From Burhinus oedicnemus (lineage: Eukaryota > Chordata > Aves > Charadriiformes > Burhinidae): a DNA stretch of 64,000 nucleotides. The DNA is taken from assembly GCA_008921705.1 (NCBI GenBank), contig VFFE01007869.1:819534-883533 (forward strand). The letters are read 5' to 3'. Positions within the stretch are counted from its first letter, which is position 1; each line of letters starts with the position of its first letter. The notes below the pieces were generated by a model. It searched no databases and was not told the DNA's origin. It worked only from the letters and a program-made list of their open reading frames with translations. Made by a program: the position numbers and the translations under genes. Shown in pieces: positions 48,470 through 60,111 of the stretch.

Positions 48470-48810
48470 GAAAAGATACTGAATTGCAGTATTGCATCAT
48501 GATATGTTGCTAATTACCTAGTGCTCCGCTGATATGGTAACTGGCTCACTGCATGACTAGATTGGCAAGTTGGAATTCGGAAAGCCGGGATGTGATCGAA
48601 TTGCTCCCTTAAACTGCAGAACAATTAATTGTTCTGTAAGCAGTGATCTAGTCCTCCTTTTTGCTCCTAAATCAGCTCTTGCGATGTGTTTTGCACCAGG
48701 AACCTGGCCTATTACGCAGTGCTTAATGCTTTAACAATGCCCATAAATTTAAATCTGTCATTTTAAACTTCTCCCGTTGCTGATTTTATGATTGGGAAGG
48801 GAGTTTCTGC
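48470..48810. promoter_or_regulatory. Candidate conserved non-coding element around a SOX-like palindrome
   Basis: A repeat-free block containing GCAGTATTGCATCATGATAT, TGCTAATTACC, the 20-bp palindrome at 48617-48636, GCTTTAACAATGCCCATAAA and GCTGATTTTATGATTGGG. The combination of SOX-like (ACAAT), homeodomain (TAATTA) and HOX/CDX-like (TTTTATG) cores is dense. It is my best candidate for a developmental enhancer by texture; conservation was not tested. Confidence 0.4.
48617..48636. promoter_or_regulatory. Perfect 20-bp palindrome with facing SOX-like sites and a TTAATT core
   Basis: The sequence CAGAACAATTAATTGTTCTG is its own reverse complement over all 20 bases. It contains AACAAT and ATTGTT facing each other across two bases, a SOX-type dimer layout, and a central AATTAATT homeodomain-type core. 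It sits inside a block (48470-48810) that looks like conserved non-coding DNA. SOX dimers usually prefer three to four bases between sites, so the two-base gap is unusual. Function is inferred. Confidence 0.45.
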
Positions 48811-49320
48811 CCCTCTGCTAAGTGATCGAGCCTTAGAAATCCTGGGGTGCTTGAAGTCAGCTCCTGCCAAGGACACGTCCATAAACAACCCTCAGCTCTT
48901 GGGGAAATCTGCCCGTTCACCAACAGGCATTCCCCCTCCCATGGTGGTCAGCAGAAGATGGGGTTGATGCTGGGCTGAGAGCTAACGTGAGGTTCCTCCA
49001 GCTGTTTCCACAGCTGGGGCTCTGTGAGATGTTTCCAGTGCAGCCAGTGCCACCTCCTAGCTGCATACTTGGGGGCAAATATCTCCTGCTGGGAAAGGTG
49101 GTGGTTGTGTTCTGGGGTGAGCCTGGTCTGGAAGGGAAAACCGTTTACAAACAGGTCATTGCCATCTTGCATTGCCAGAACTGGGAGGAGGAGGAGAAAT
49201 CATAGGGAATCAAACAACCACACAGAGAAAAAGCTCATATTAAACAGCACAAGGTGCACAGGGCAACCGAGTAATTCTGTATTTACATGTACGTTGCAGC
49301 AAATGCCCCATAATAACAAC

Positions 49321-49337
49321 TTTTTTTTTTTTTTTTT
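49321..49337 (+). repeat. Poly-T tract (17) ending in TAG
   Basis: Seventeen T followed by AG makes a strong-looking splice-acceptor shape, but the reading frames beyond it close quickly and no exon is supported. Confidence 0.88.
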
Positions 49338-49539
49338 AGCTCTTTAGGTTTTGCATTATGAGAAAGTATGAAATATAAATCACACGGAGCTACTCCTGGC
49401 CTTAAGCCTTCAGGATGCATTTGTTTGAAATCAAGAGCCAAATTCCCTGGATCGGAGTAAACTGTTAGGTGCCAACTGGGGCGAAATGCCAGCCTTTGAA
49501 CTCCTGCACATTATGGCTGATGTGATCCATATGCAAGAC

Positions 49540-49880
49540 TTGCTTCTTTTTCCAAAGTGGTTTCTTTTAATTGATTTAGCAAATTAACAATATTAGGCCT
49601 TCTGTAGGATAGAAAGTACATTACTCACCGTGCCCTTATATTACCCTGAAAGGAAATCTATTGTTCTTTTGTAATGAAATGGTATCACAAGGAAAAAAAA
49701 AGGTAGCAGTAGCAGGTAAAAGGAATCGCATTCAGCTGTCAAGCATGTTTAATGAGGAATTTTAATTATGAGGCTGGAAATCAATGAGCATAACTTTAGC
49801 AACGAAGTCTTAAAGGGAAACTAAATTGCTTTCTATCTTGCAAAGTTTACTGAGGCAGTTTGAGTGGCTGCCAACCATCA
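49540..49880. promoter_or_regulatory. Candidate conserved non-coding element
   Basis: TTTAATTGATTTAGCAAATT, AACAATATTAGG, CATTCAGCTGTCAAGC, TTTAATGAGGAATTTTAATT and ATCAATGAGCATAAC lie close together in repeat-free sequence. Homeodomain-type cores dominate, with one CAGCTG E-box. Confidence 0.35.
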
Positions 49881-51559
49881 TTGTTCTGAGAAAAGGAACT
49901 TGAGGAAATTGCAAGTAACACTGTAGCGTTTATTGTAAGAATATTTAACAACAAAAAAGGAGGATTTCCATGGATTCATGTTTAATGGGTTCTTCCTAAC
50001 TGATTCATCTCTGCCTTACGATTCGTAACAACCTTTGGTTTCGTGTACCGTATAAAATCTGTTCTTAGGAAAGCATGGCTGAAAGGCGATTGGTTGCACT
50101 GAAAATTGATAGTTTATGATTCATAAGGGATAAACACTATCTTATTTATTCCTTATTCTTTGAGAACCTGGGCTGTGAGGAACAGCATGACATGAATATT
50201 CGGTGCAGTGGGAACCTAAACTTCCAAAAGCAGAGCTAACGGAAACAAATGATCTTCAGGTCTCTGGAACACGTGGCTGTGTTTCATGAGCATGAGCTGG
50301 AGCGGTTCTTTGGGATGCTACTATAAAGTCACGCTGGTGTTTCCAGTGCCATTGAAACTTTTGTAGATTTGTAACTCTACCGTAATATTTTGTTAAAGCT
50401 ACAGCACACCATGTAAGGCCAAATCCAGTGGCTACTGGAAGATGGTCCCCAGCGTACATCTCGGCAGCACCTGTGAGGCTGGGCTCAGCCGTCCCAGCAC
50501 AAACCCAAGCTCCACAGTCCTGGTTTGAGGTAAAACAGAACTCTGGCTCTTGCTGGAGAAACTATAGGGCAGAATTATGCCAAAATGCTTTGCAGTACCT
50601 ACAGATGTGCCCACCACGAGAGGTAGATTTGGAAAGCCATTTTTCCATCTTCGCTTTAGGCATATTTTGGTTTCTCATTAAACTAGGAAAGGTGCAATTT
50701 ATCAGCATTAAATGAGTCATTCCTTCCATTGCTGCTTGTTGCTGCTGTTGTTTGGGGGTGCTGCATTGCTCCCCGCTGTCGTTTAACTCAAGGCACACCT
50801 CGGACTCCCCCGCTGTCCCTCGGAGCCCTACCACCACGTGGGCGCCCAGCGTTCCAGTGCCCGTGCTTGAGGATTAATGGTCTGAATTAGCATTTGGATA
50901 TTACAGCAAAGGGTGTTCGACAAACCCTTACTGCAGGTAGGGGAGAAGTAGTTTTGAAACCAATCTAGTTGCCATTCCATAGGAAATCCAAGTCATAGAT
51001 CACGGTTATTGGTATTTTAAAAGTGGCAGTGCCTGTTAAAGGCTGGCTATTCCCGAGAATATAGAGGTATTTGGGGCTGCAGTGGAGACACATTGGCAGG
51101 GGAGTAGAAGCTCTGAACTCACCTGCCAATGCTCTGCCTAGCTTAACTGCTATCAGTCGCTCACTTTCATGAGTCTGAAATTCATGCAGCCCCAAAAGAA
51201 AGATAAATAAGAACAAGTCAGTTTTCACCCTCCAGACACAGGCCGAGGAAATTATTTCAAATAAAATAGATCATCTCAAGCAGGGGCAGATGAAATAGTT
51301 TTCTACTGAAGTTGTTCTCCCAGTTGACAGCACAAATTACCGAATTTCCTCCACTGGATATATTAAGTATCTTTTCTAAAATCATAATTGCACTCAACTC
51401 TTTGGCAAAGATACATAATTCTGTGTTTGAGGTAAGCTGTTTAGCGATACCTTAAAATCTTCATGGTGAAAGATAAAGGTACCTTGTGACCCAGCGACTA
51501 TTAAATACTGTAAATCAGATCTTTACCAGATACCTCATTGATTTAATAATGCTCTTCAT
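49881..51559. other. Unique non-coding sequence
   Basis: A short CAG/CTG-type run (TTGCTGCTTGTTGCTGCTG variant) lies near 50728-50750. Nothing else definable; frames reach 95 codons. Confidence 0.5.
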
Positions 51560-51651
51560 GGCCTCAGTGGAACTATAGTCGCTGATACAGGATGAGGCTT
51601 CATCAGTGTAGCAAAACTCCTTTGAGCTAAGTGGGAGCAGAGCCAGGCCCA
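51560..51651. mobile_element. Ancient MITE-like relic
   Basis: GCCTCAGTGGAACTATAGTC, GCTGATACAGGATGAGG and CAAAACTCCTTTGAGCTAAG, followed by TGGGAGCAGAGCCAGGCCC. The right end matches the 'tcaatgggagcagaatcaggccc' terminus of these families; the left side resembles an 'acttcagtggagctatgctgatttacacc' arm. It may be a composite of two relics. Confidence 0.42.
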
Positions 51652-54129
51652 CTGTTTGTTCTTTACTACCGTCCACGGAAACCTAGGCCAGCTTTATTAA
51701 AGAAGAAGTACTTTTAAAAGTCTTGCATAGAACCTATTCCAGGATCATTCCAATCTGGTTTAAATAATTTTTGGGAAAAAAGGTCCTATATCTGTGCTTC
51801 ACAAACTGTACAGGTAGCAGTCAAGCTGGGATTAAATAATAACGAAGATGATATATAAAAGAGCAAAAAAGCATTACAATACTTTTGCAAAAATTGAAGA
51901 TATTCCCTAAAATCAAGTACATTAAATAGAAACTATTAGTGGTCTTGTGTACAGCTGAAAAGCTTTGAGTTTTGTCACTCATGACTGCGGAGCGGTTTCC
52001 AGCCCTGGGAGGATCCAGGTCTGCATGTCCTCGGCGGCAGCATGGGGACCACAGGACCTGCTGCAGGGCAAGGTCTGCGGGATGCCTAGGTGCCTGCAGG
52101 AGCTTCTGGCTACATGAGCCTGGCACGGTCAGTACTACCTCCCCGGGTTCCCTGTGACACTGTTTTCGGAGGGGTATTTTGGTCCATGCCCTGGGGAATA
52201 AGAGAGGCTGCTCCCTTCGCATCGTTAACAAAAGCGTCACTTCCAGCAGTCCTCTGGAGGGAACACTGATGAGCAAATTTCCCAAATGAATTGGTTAGTT
52301 TATCCTTAGTGTCCATAGCAGGGGACTAATTTTATTGAGGTCCATGGCATAACATGCAATCCAAACAACAGAAGGATTCCTGAGCTTTCCTCTATCTCTT
52401 TTACCTTAAAGCAATTTAGGGCTGCATGTTTATGGTACACATATTTGGCTTTCTCTGTCTCATGTGGGAACCACTCACCTTGACTGTCAGCATATTTTTG
52501 ATAAAATTGAGATAGAGATGAAGCAGACTCTATTCTATGAGAAATCTCACCCACTATGTCTATAAATTCTCTCTCTCATCTCCTGTGAGTGTTGAATGAG
52601 CCTTCAGGTGTCCGGCATTATTTCTCTTATAGTGCTCCAAGAGGCCACATGAGATTGAGAGAGGGCTGCAAAGCCCAGAAAATTTTACTATGGTCAAATA
52701 TAAAGAAAATCCTGCTCTCCTCTCCCATGCCTTCACCCTTCAAACGCAAGTGTGTTTTCTCATTACTGGTGCATTTTATACTTCTGTGTTTATAGTGAAT
52801 ATAGAAATTCATGGTGCTTCAAAGAAAAGATTTTTCCTTTGAAAAGGTTGAGATAGGTTGTTTTCAAGCATATGCCTTTTTTTTGTCATATTGGGCTGGC
52901 AAACCATTGATGTGTACACAGTATACATCCAAGCGAGACCCAAACTTCTACAGGTGGAGGAGCTGGGGACCAAGTGAGGAAAGGAGAAGTGAGCTCCTGA
53001 TGGAGGTGTAACAGTGGAAATGTATTTTAAAAATATTTTTGATTGCTGAAGGGGTATTTGTTGCTAAATATTCATACGCTGAGTCATGTGTAAGTCTCTA
53101 CGAATTTCATTTTAACGTCAGCTGTGAGGCCCGTTACTACATTTTGGCTGATTCCTTCCATCCTTCCGTGAAACCGGCAGCCGGGGGCTGCTGTGGAAAT
53201 ACGGTGTTCAGCGTGGTGCACATACACAGCCAAATACTAAGTCACTGGGTTAAGGGCTGGTTATTCTAAGGATTTAGTAACTCTGCTATCTTCTCACAAT
53301 CTTTCTGAACCTCCCTGTTGCTTGTCCTCCCATAGAAGTATATATTTTATATGTACAGACCTTTATTTTCCAGTGTATTCACTTGTTGACAAGTCTATTC
53401 TGTGTCTATTCTGCCTTTCTTGGCAATTTTGCTGAAATCCACAAAATTCATTCCAGCCCATGTCATCGACCGAAATCCTCATCAATTTTTCAACGAATTT
53501 CTAATGCTATCGGAGGGTTAATATATGAGATGATCCCAGTGTTGTGTCAGACGAAAACCTTTTGAGCAGCGGATGGATGTATAGTACGGCATGGCATATA
53601 AATCATTTTCAAATTAGTATTCTGTACATCTGGAGAAGAGTACATTTGTGTGCCTGCATAAATTGCCTGTGAACACATTTCAAAACCCTACGCTTAATCT
53701 TAGCAATGAACATTTCAAAAAGTAAATTAATATCTTCAAGGAGAAGAAATACAGTATATTAAGCAGAAGCCCACTGGAAACTGTATAGTTAAGAATCTGT
53801 CAGCCTTTCCATTATAAGCCCTGTTTTTTGAGGGGTTTATAACTCAGTTATAAAATTTCACACTAGGCTAAAGGTTGGCACGTATCGTCTCTGTTTGGCA
53901 GGGTGACATTTTATTAGCTCTGAAGGAGTTTTGGATCCCACGTCAATGGGATATTATTTTAAACCACAGAAATGAAGTTTAAATAACTTGAGGTACGACT
54001 TAGCCGTAGGAAGGTGAGAGGAGCGGGATTGAAGCCCGAAGCGATGCTGTTGACTCGCGGAGGGGTGACACCGGAGGTGCCACGGGGCTGAGGGTGGGAT
54101 CACGCATCAGCCCCAACACCAAATTTCTT
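51652..54129. other. Unique non-coding sequence
   Basis: A GC-rich stretch at 51.98-52.17 kb underlies a 154-codon minus-strand frame (51821-52285) with no recognisable domain and a 61-codon frame on the plus strand. Otherwise AT-rich. Confidence 0.5.
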
Positions 54130-54530
54130 TGCTTTTGTCCGTTCCCCTTAATGTGACTTTAATTCACATCTTTATGGTTAAATGTATATTGTGCTGAGGT
54201 TACGGGTCTAGTTGGCAGTTTATAAATTAGGTTAATTAACATTACAATAGTACTTTGTGAGCGTGCGAGTGTGTTTGCGGGTGGATATGTGTGTGTGCAG
54301 ACAAGAGCGCTCCTTGGAAGCAGAAACAGGATTAAAGTGTCTGTGGGAATTGTAAATTTATTGTGTAAATAGCTTTATGATTTGTTGTGTGTTTGGATTA
54401 ATGCAATATATATCCATTTTAAACATTGATCTTTAAGCGAGTAATGTAATAAATCTGAATATTCCTTCAAATTACTGTTTACACTGGCCATGCTATAGAT
54501 TAAAAGAGACAGTTGCCTTTATAAATTTAC
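54130..54530. promoter_or_regulatory. Candidate conserved non-coding element
   Basis: A repeat-free stretch with AGGTTAATTAACATTACAAT, TGTAAATAGCTTTATGATTT, GGATTAATGCAATATATATC and AAATTACTGTTTACAC (FOX core TGTTTAC). An impure GT-rich segment (54255-54300) lies inside it. Confidence 0.33.
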
Positions 54531-57500
54531 TTGTAGGGTGCACGGGTGCGTATAAATACTTCTGCTTCCAATTATACCAAACAATGATGATAAACTGTTG
54601 TGAGTTGCCCAGACAATTGTACACAGCCTGAGTCACGCAGAGGGATGGTGCCGGGCAGTGACCGATGCACACGTGGCACAGGGGGGTGGGAGGGCTATTG
54701 TTTAGGCCAGGAAACGTGTAAATAGGCACCTAGAATAAAAATTCTATAAATGTATCAAAACGAAGATATAGTTCCTTCCCAGCTGCAATGCTTCTAAACA
54801 GGGGAACTGTGTAAACTTGTCAAAACATGGAAACACGATTATTTGTTTTGTATCTACAGCAATTTTAATGGTTTGCAGTAATGTGTTCATGAAAATGTAT
54901 CTGTAGGTACCCCTTGGCGTTGGGCTGCTTGTGGTTTTCCACATCCCTTCCAGGGCTGCTGATGGTGCTGGGTTTCATACTCCGTATTATTCAACAGGCT
55001 TAATTTGATAGTTGAGCAGCATCTCAGAAGGGATACTGCATTGTCATTGTGACCCCTTAAAAATGCATTTGTGCCAAACACTGTGGCTTTAAACGTGGGG
55101 TTAAGACATGCCAGACTTCATAGGCATGGAAATGCACTTAAGGAGAAAAATACATGGGCTTAATTTTAGTTTCAGTCTTTAAACAGAAATCCCGTGGCTA
55201 CCAGAAGCCTTCTGAAGAGCCAACTGGCTGCAACCTCACCAGCCATGGGAGGCAGACCCCATGGGCCAGGGTGGTCCACGCTCAAGGAGCAAGTATCTTC
55301 CCAGGCAGGCTTCTTCCCTCCCCAATTCACCGGGCAGCCATCCCACAGCTGGGGGACGTGGCTCCCTGGCTTGTCCTGGTTTGGTGCAATACATTTAGAG
55401 TGGTATAACTAAGGGTACCTCTTGGTCTTTCTGCAGATGTCCTATCATGGCGTCTTAGTACACAGAGTAAGTCAGCTTCCAAACAATGCACCAAAAAACC
55501 AAATCCCTAAAAAATATTCCTTCTTCAGACATGGTGGGGAACAGTTTTATGCCCTTTATGAGCAAAAAATTACTTTCGGAAGTGTTTGCATTTTTCCACA
55601 GTTCAAGGAAAGCATGGTTGGGTTGAGCTCTTACTCCGAATCCATTCCCCCATACGAATGCAGGAGAAGAGCTGTCCCCAGCTGGTGGCTCTCAGTGTGG
55701 GGACGTCCTCCTCGTACCGACAGGTTGCACCAATGAGAGCTGACCAGACATTAAATTAATCAAATTGTGCAATTTTAAAACTCAGGAAGGAGAGATTGCA
55801 ATGGGGCCCTCTTGCTTCTTTTGCCCTCTTTGTTATCCCTTCTCTTTTACATGTATTTCTAAGAGCAAGTAAAAACAGTGATTATGATAAATTATAGGAA
55901 GCTGGCAGCAGTAGTAATTAACAGGTAATTATCAATAAACAATTTAACCACAAAAACTTGGATCCCACCAACCACTTGTCAACAATAAAGTCATGGAGGC
56001 TCCACAGGCCACTGGACAAACAGTCCACAGGGAGCATGGCCGGCGCTGTTAGTGCAAATAAACAACGCTGTGTCGAGAGGCTAAACAAAAGCCCAGCGTG
56101 GAGGGACCGCAGGGAAGTGGGAAAGGAAAAGTTCCCTCAGCAGAAAAAACAACACAAAACCCAACAGTGGGTACAGTCTGAAAAGCCAACCTCAAACCAC
56201 TCACAGTTTATTGCAGCCCCAAATAAGTATCCCATAAACAGCAGTCAAAGCCCAGCGTTTGGGGTCTTAAAAAAAAGTATCTCTTTGAAAGTGGAAAAAG
56301 AAAAGGCATTTTGGGGGAGGTAAGGGGAGAGCTGGAGGGAGAGAAAAACATCACTATGTCAACTAGTTGACTACAACAGATGCCTAATTGTGCCGTGCCC
56401 AATTTGAAACCTCTGTTTTCATGATACTGAGGCAAAAGGAGATGTTTGGGCAACCATGCATTCTACCAAAAGGGTACACCAGATGTGCATGCAGATGTGC
56501 TTGGCCAAACATCCTCCTGTCCTCATCCTTGGGAATCAGGAGAGCTTTATTGGTGACTTCCAATGGGGCAAAGTGGTCCCCTTTTTGCATATGCAAACGG
56601 GGTTACTTTTCTCTCTTTTTTTTCTTAAATATTACCATAATGACCTTGGAGGAATGACGGCCCTTGTTCACACTGTCGTACTTCCTAATGATCTTCATCT
56701 TGCATTCCTACGTTGGGATTAAGGCCAATTTTCTGTTGAAGGGAGTTAGATCAGGACAGCAGAACTAAATAAGAATATGCTGAATGCAGAGTAATTTTTT
56801 TGTGAGCGAATACAACATTGCAAACTAATGTAATGAAATTAAAGCACTTGGATTTTGTGATTTTATGAACTAATATCAGAATCTTTTGTAGAAATTAGTT
56901 ACTTACATGTTAACTTTTATGTTAAAGGGTTGACTTGACTCAGTATTTAGATTTGCACTTAATAAGCTATATGCTGGTAGCCTGCTGGAATGTATATATT
57001 TAAAGAAGAGAGTGATGATAGCTTAATTTGAAGCCTTTGTTGTCTGCCACTCAAAGGAAGCCCCCAGTATGTTTGTCGTGACTAACACGTCTCATCTGTG
57101 CTGACAAGCTTCCTATCAGCCCTACCGTACCTACCCTACAGATCTGCTTCCCAGCCATGTCTGAGCCTGCATTAGACACTGCAATGTGTCTGCCTGTTTT
57201 TTCCTTTAGATTGTCCGTAGCCTGCTGTTTTTTCCCGAGGTTCTTTAGCCACTGCTGCATTTTCTGAGATTTTCTTAGATTTTCTTAATTCCGATTTTTT
57301 TGGAGAATCCTAGATCTTCTAACAAACCCTCATGCTGTGTCCCCCAGTAACTTAAAAGTAATTAAGCAAAAAGTAACGATTTTCGACATCTATCATTTAA
57401 TTTGAAATTACATATGGATTTAATGGAGGGGGAGGAAATAGTGCTTTGAGAGATTAGTTCTTAAATTTTGATTTAAGAACTGAGTTATTAGCTGAAATAA

Positions 57501-59159
57501 TATGAAGCTGGGCTGCTTTTTTGACCTTTCTAAAGTCTAGCCTAGTCAATTATTACAGCAGAGCAGGGAACCAGAGAACAGCTTTGAATCAGTCAGACCC
57601 AAACTGATTTAAGTTTGCATGGGGTCGAATAAGACATTAGTTAAAAATAACTAATGTATTCTTTGACCTCCGTAATGAGAAAGGACGTTTACAGGTTTTT
57701 CACTATACATCTGATCCTGTTTATTTCGTTTTGTGATTTAAAGATGGACTGGACATTCTCATAGAGGTTCAGATAATATAATTTCTTTTTCTTTCTTTTT
57801 TTTTTTTTTTTAAAGTTTCCTCCATCTAAGTATTCTTTCAGTTATGCATTTTGTCTATCAGTTTATATCAAGGCTGTGTTTTGAGGCAAGATTGACAACC
57901 ACAGATCCCAGTGCTGGAAGGAGCAGGATGACTAGGGCTCCCACCTCCCTGCAACCTGCTTTAAGAGCAAAACGCAGGTTAATGCTGATAAACCTGTTTT
58001 ATCATTGTTTTCCGGGCAGAATTAGGCAGGCGCTATGGCTGGAAGACTCCTTCCTCCTGAGACCTTAATTATCTTGCCCTTCCCCTCTCCCTGAGCACCT
58101 CTGTGTTGAGGAGAGGGGGGGAAACCTAACTCACAAGGCTGCGAGCTGGGGGAGGGCAGCTAAAGGCAGCTTAGTTCCCCGTTCAGTGAGGAGAGATTTC
58201 TGCAAAAGATTGGTTAAAGAGGGAGAAAATAAAGCACAAAAGAGAGCGAGTTGTGGAGGCAAGCGTGTGGGAAAAGGAGAAGGAACTGAGATGGAAAGGA
58301 AGGGGAAAGGAGCGAACCCAACGCTACAGAAAGTTTTATGTTGGTTGAAAAGGTCCCAGCTTGGGCTCTTTCTTCAGGCTCCAGCTCTTCCCCAGGACAT
58401 GACAAGAAAACGGAAGTTGTTTCCATTTTTTATCTAGCTGTCTCATTTCTGGACCCAATTCGTTGTCATCTTGCTGCCAGCCAATGCTTCTCTGGTTTGG
58501 TCCTTTGTGTGCGAGGGCTTGGTAGTCCTGATTTATGCATCTGCCTTTTTCCATTGCATAACCTGAGAAGATGCCTTTATAACTAGTATATTCGGTGCTG
58601 TAAAGAAAACATTAGCATGTCAAGTTTCCAGAGACTTTAAAATAGGCCAGCTGGCTTCTCGGAGTGCACAGCTTGAAATGGTCACTTCCATTTTCGACTG
58701 AGCAGCGCTGCCGTCGGGAGGAGCGTTGATTGAATTGACCACAGTCCAAGGTTGGTAGAGAGCATAACACAAAGCGACTTCTCCCTAGAGCGAGCAGCAG
58801 ATTTCTGACGTACACGGGGATAGAGTATGATCTTTCCCCCCCGTGTGCTATAGTGTTTACTTTAAAATACTATGTTTCCTTAATAAAAGAAGCATTAGCT
58901 TTTAGCATTAAATTTGCTCAACAATTTAGGTTATATTTCATCGCTTGTACCCAGCTTCACACATAATTGTTTAGCAATATAGATAGCCCATGTTCTCCCA
59001 AGCTTTCCGTAACACAGTTTTCAGGAATAAAGGCTGCTCGTATGGGTAAGGTTTTGTAAGATTAATAAATACAAGGCTTTGTTTCACTAAAGAAATTGTT
59101 CCCACGCTTGCTTCTATTCAATCAAATGGCTTCCGTGATATTTTCTTTCCTCATCTTCA
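54531..59159. other. Unique AT-rich non-coding sequence
   Basis: Contains the T tract at 57.78 kb and a purine-rich stretch at about 58210-58320. Frames of 104 and 121 codons at 55.4-56.3 kb lack domains. A 10-base duplication AGATTTTCTT lies near 57268-57287. Confidence 0.5.
57782..57811 (+). repeat. T-rich pyrimidine tract
   Basis: TTTCTTTTTCTTTC followed by sixteen or so T. Simple sequence only. Confidence 0.88.
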
Positions 59160-59225
59160 GTGAATCCTTTCCCAGGGATGTATCCCGTCAATGGGACTGA
59201 ATGAGTAAGGAATTTGTTTGCATGG
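59160..59225. mobile_element. Ancient MITE-like relic, first of an adjacent pair
   Basis: CCCAGGGATGTATCCCGTCA followed by ATGGGACTGAATGAGTAAGG and AATTTG keeps the central 'cccattgacttcaatgggact' dyad and the 'gagtaaggatttgcagg' arm seen also at 22.7 kb, so the two could be the same family. Confidence 0.4.
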
Positions 59226-59265
59226 TCTATTGCTCCCACTGCCTCTGTGCGGCACCTGGAGCTGC

Positions 59266-59325
59266 AAGGCCCCAATCCAGCAAGGTGTTAGACCCCTCGA
59301 GTCCCATTTAAAATCCCTGAGGAAC
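59266..59325. mobile_element. Possible MITE-like relic, second of an adjacent pair
   Basis: CAAGGCCCCAATCCAGCAAG, GTGTTAGACCCCTCGAGTCC, CATTTAAAATCCCTGAGG: one arm of the 'ggccccaatcctgcaaggtgcttgagcacctcaagtcccattg' type. The return arm is not recognisable. Confidence 0.35.
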
Positions 59326-60092
59326 ACAGAGTTTTCACAATGTTAAAAGAAAACATCAGAAAGGCATCAGAAAGAAAGATACACTATCAGTGTAACAATA
59401 CCCAAGGACGGGGGGAACTTGGTGGGTGAAATGCAGTTCTGTGTGCTTCAGGAGCATCCCCGCAAATGGAAGACACCCATCAAAAGCAGGACCCATCTGA
59501 GGATCCTCTCTCTTGGTGGTAAAATATTAATATGATGGTCCCAGGCCTTCCTCCAGCTCCTCGGCAGAACAGAACTGCTGAGTGAGAAAAGATAGTGGCG
59601 TCCGAGGCTAACGAGCATGTCTTCACACTTCCCACCAGCTTTGCACCTGAAATACTATCTGTTACTTCTAATTGTCTCCAAAATCCAACTAATCCATTGT
59701 GTTTCTTCCTATTCCCTTTTAATAAGTTGGGTTTTGGTGGAGGTTTTTTTTTAGTTATGTTTGCAAAGCCTTCTTACAGCACAAAAACAACTAGGTGTTT
59801 TGAAAGCAAAACACCTTAGCGCTTACGGCGGATGTAACAGTAATCTTTTATAATCAGAAATAGGTATAATTGTGTGTCTCTGGCAAAGGAGCTTAACTGT
59901 CAAAGGATTAAGCCACATCCTGATCAATGGAAGTGACTTCCTAAAAAACAGGCAGGGAAAGATTTCCTGTAGTTAACAGCAATAAGGGAGAGGAACTTTA
60001 AAAAGAACTCTCTATTTGATAACTACAGAAATCTAGCTAAGTCTTAGGGATTTAGCCAGAGAACATATTGGTTCCAGCAGACTATGGTAAAG

Positions 60093-60111
60093 TTAATTAA
60101 GGATGATTAAT
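60093..60111 (+). promoter_or_regulatory. TTAATTAA next to a HOX-PBX-type TGATTAAT site
   Basis: TTAATTAA (60093-60100) is followed after three bases by TGATTAAT (60104-60111), a HOX-PBX heterodimer-type sequence. The surrounding 59840-60130 is AT-rich unique sequence with the look of conserved non-coding DNA. Function is inferred. Confidence 0.3.

Noticed and set aside
49321..49345. Poly-T followed by AG, splice-acceptor-like
   Set aside because: The frames beyond close quickly and no donor or coding signal follows.
49430..49530. Possible relic with GAGCCAAATTC and GGAGTAAAC
   Set aside because: One weak arm only.
51821..52285. 154-codon minus-strand frame
   Set aside because: Spans a GC-rich patch, has no recognisable domain and an AT-rich C-terminal third that looks non-coding.
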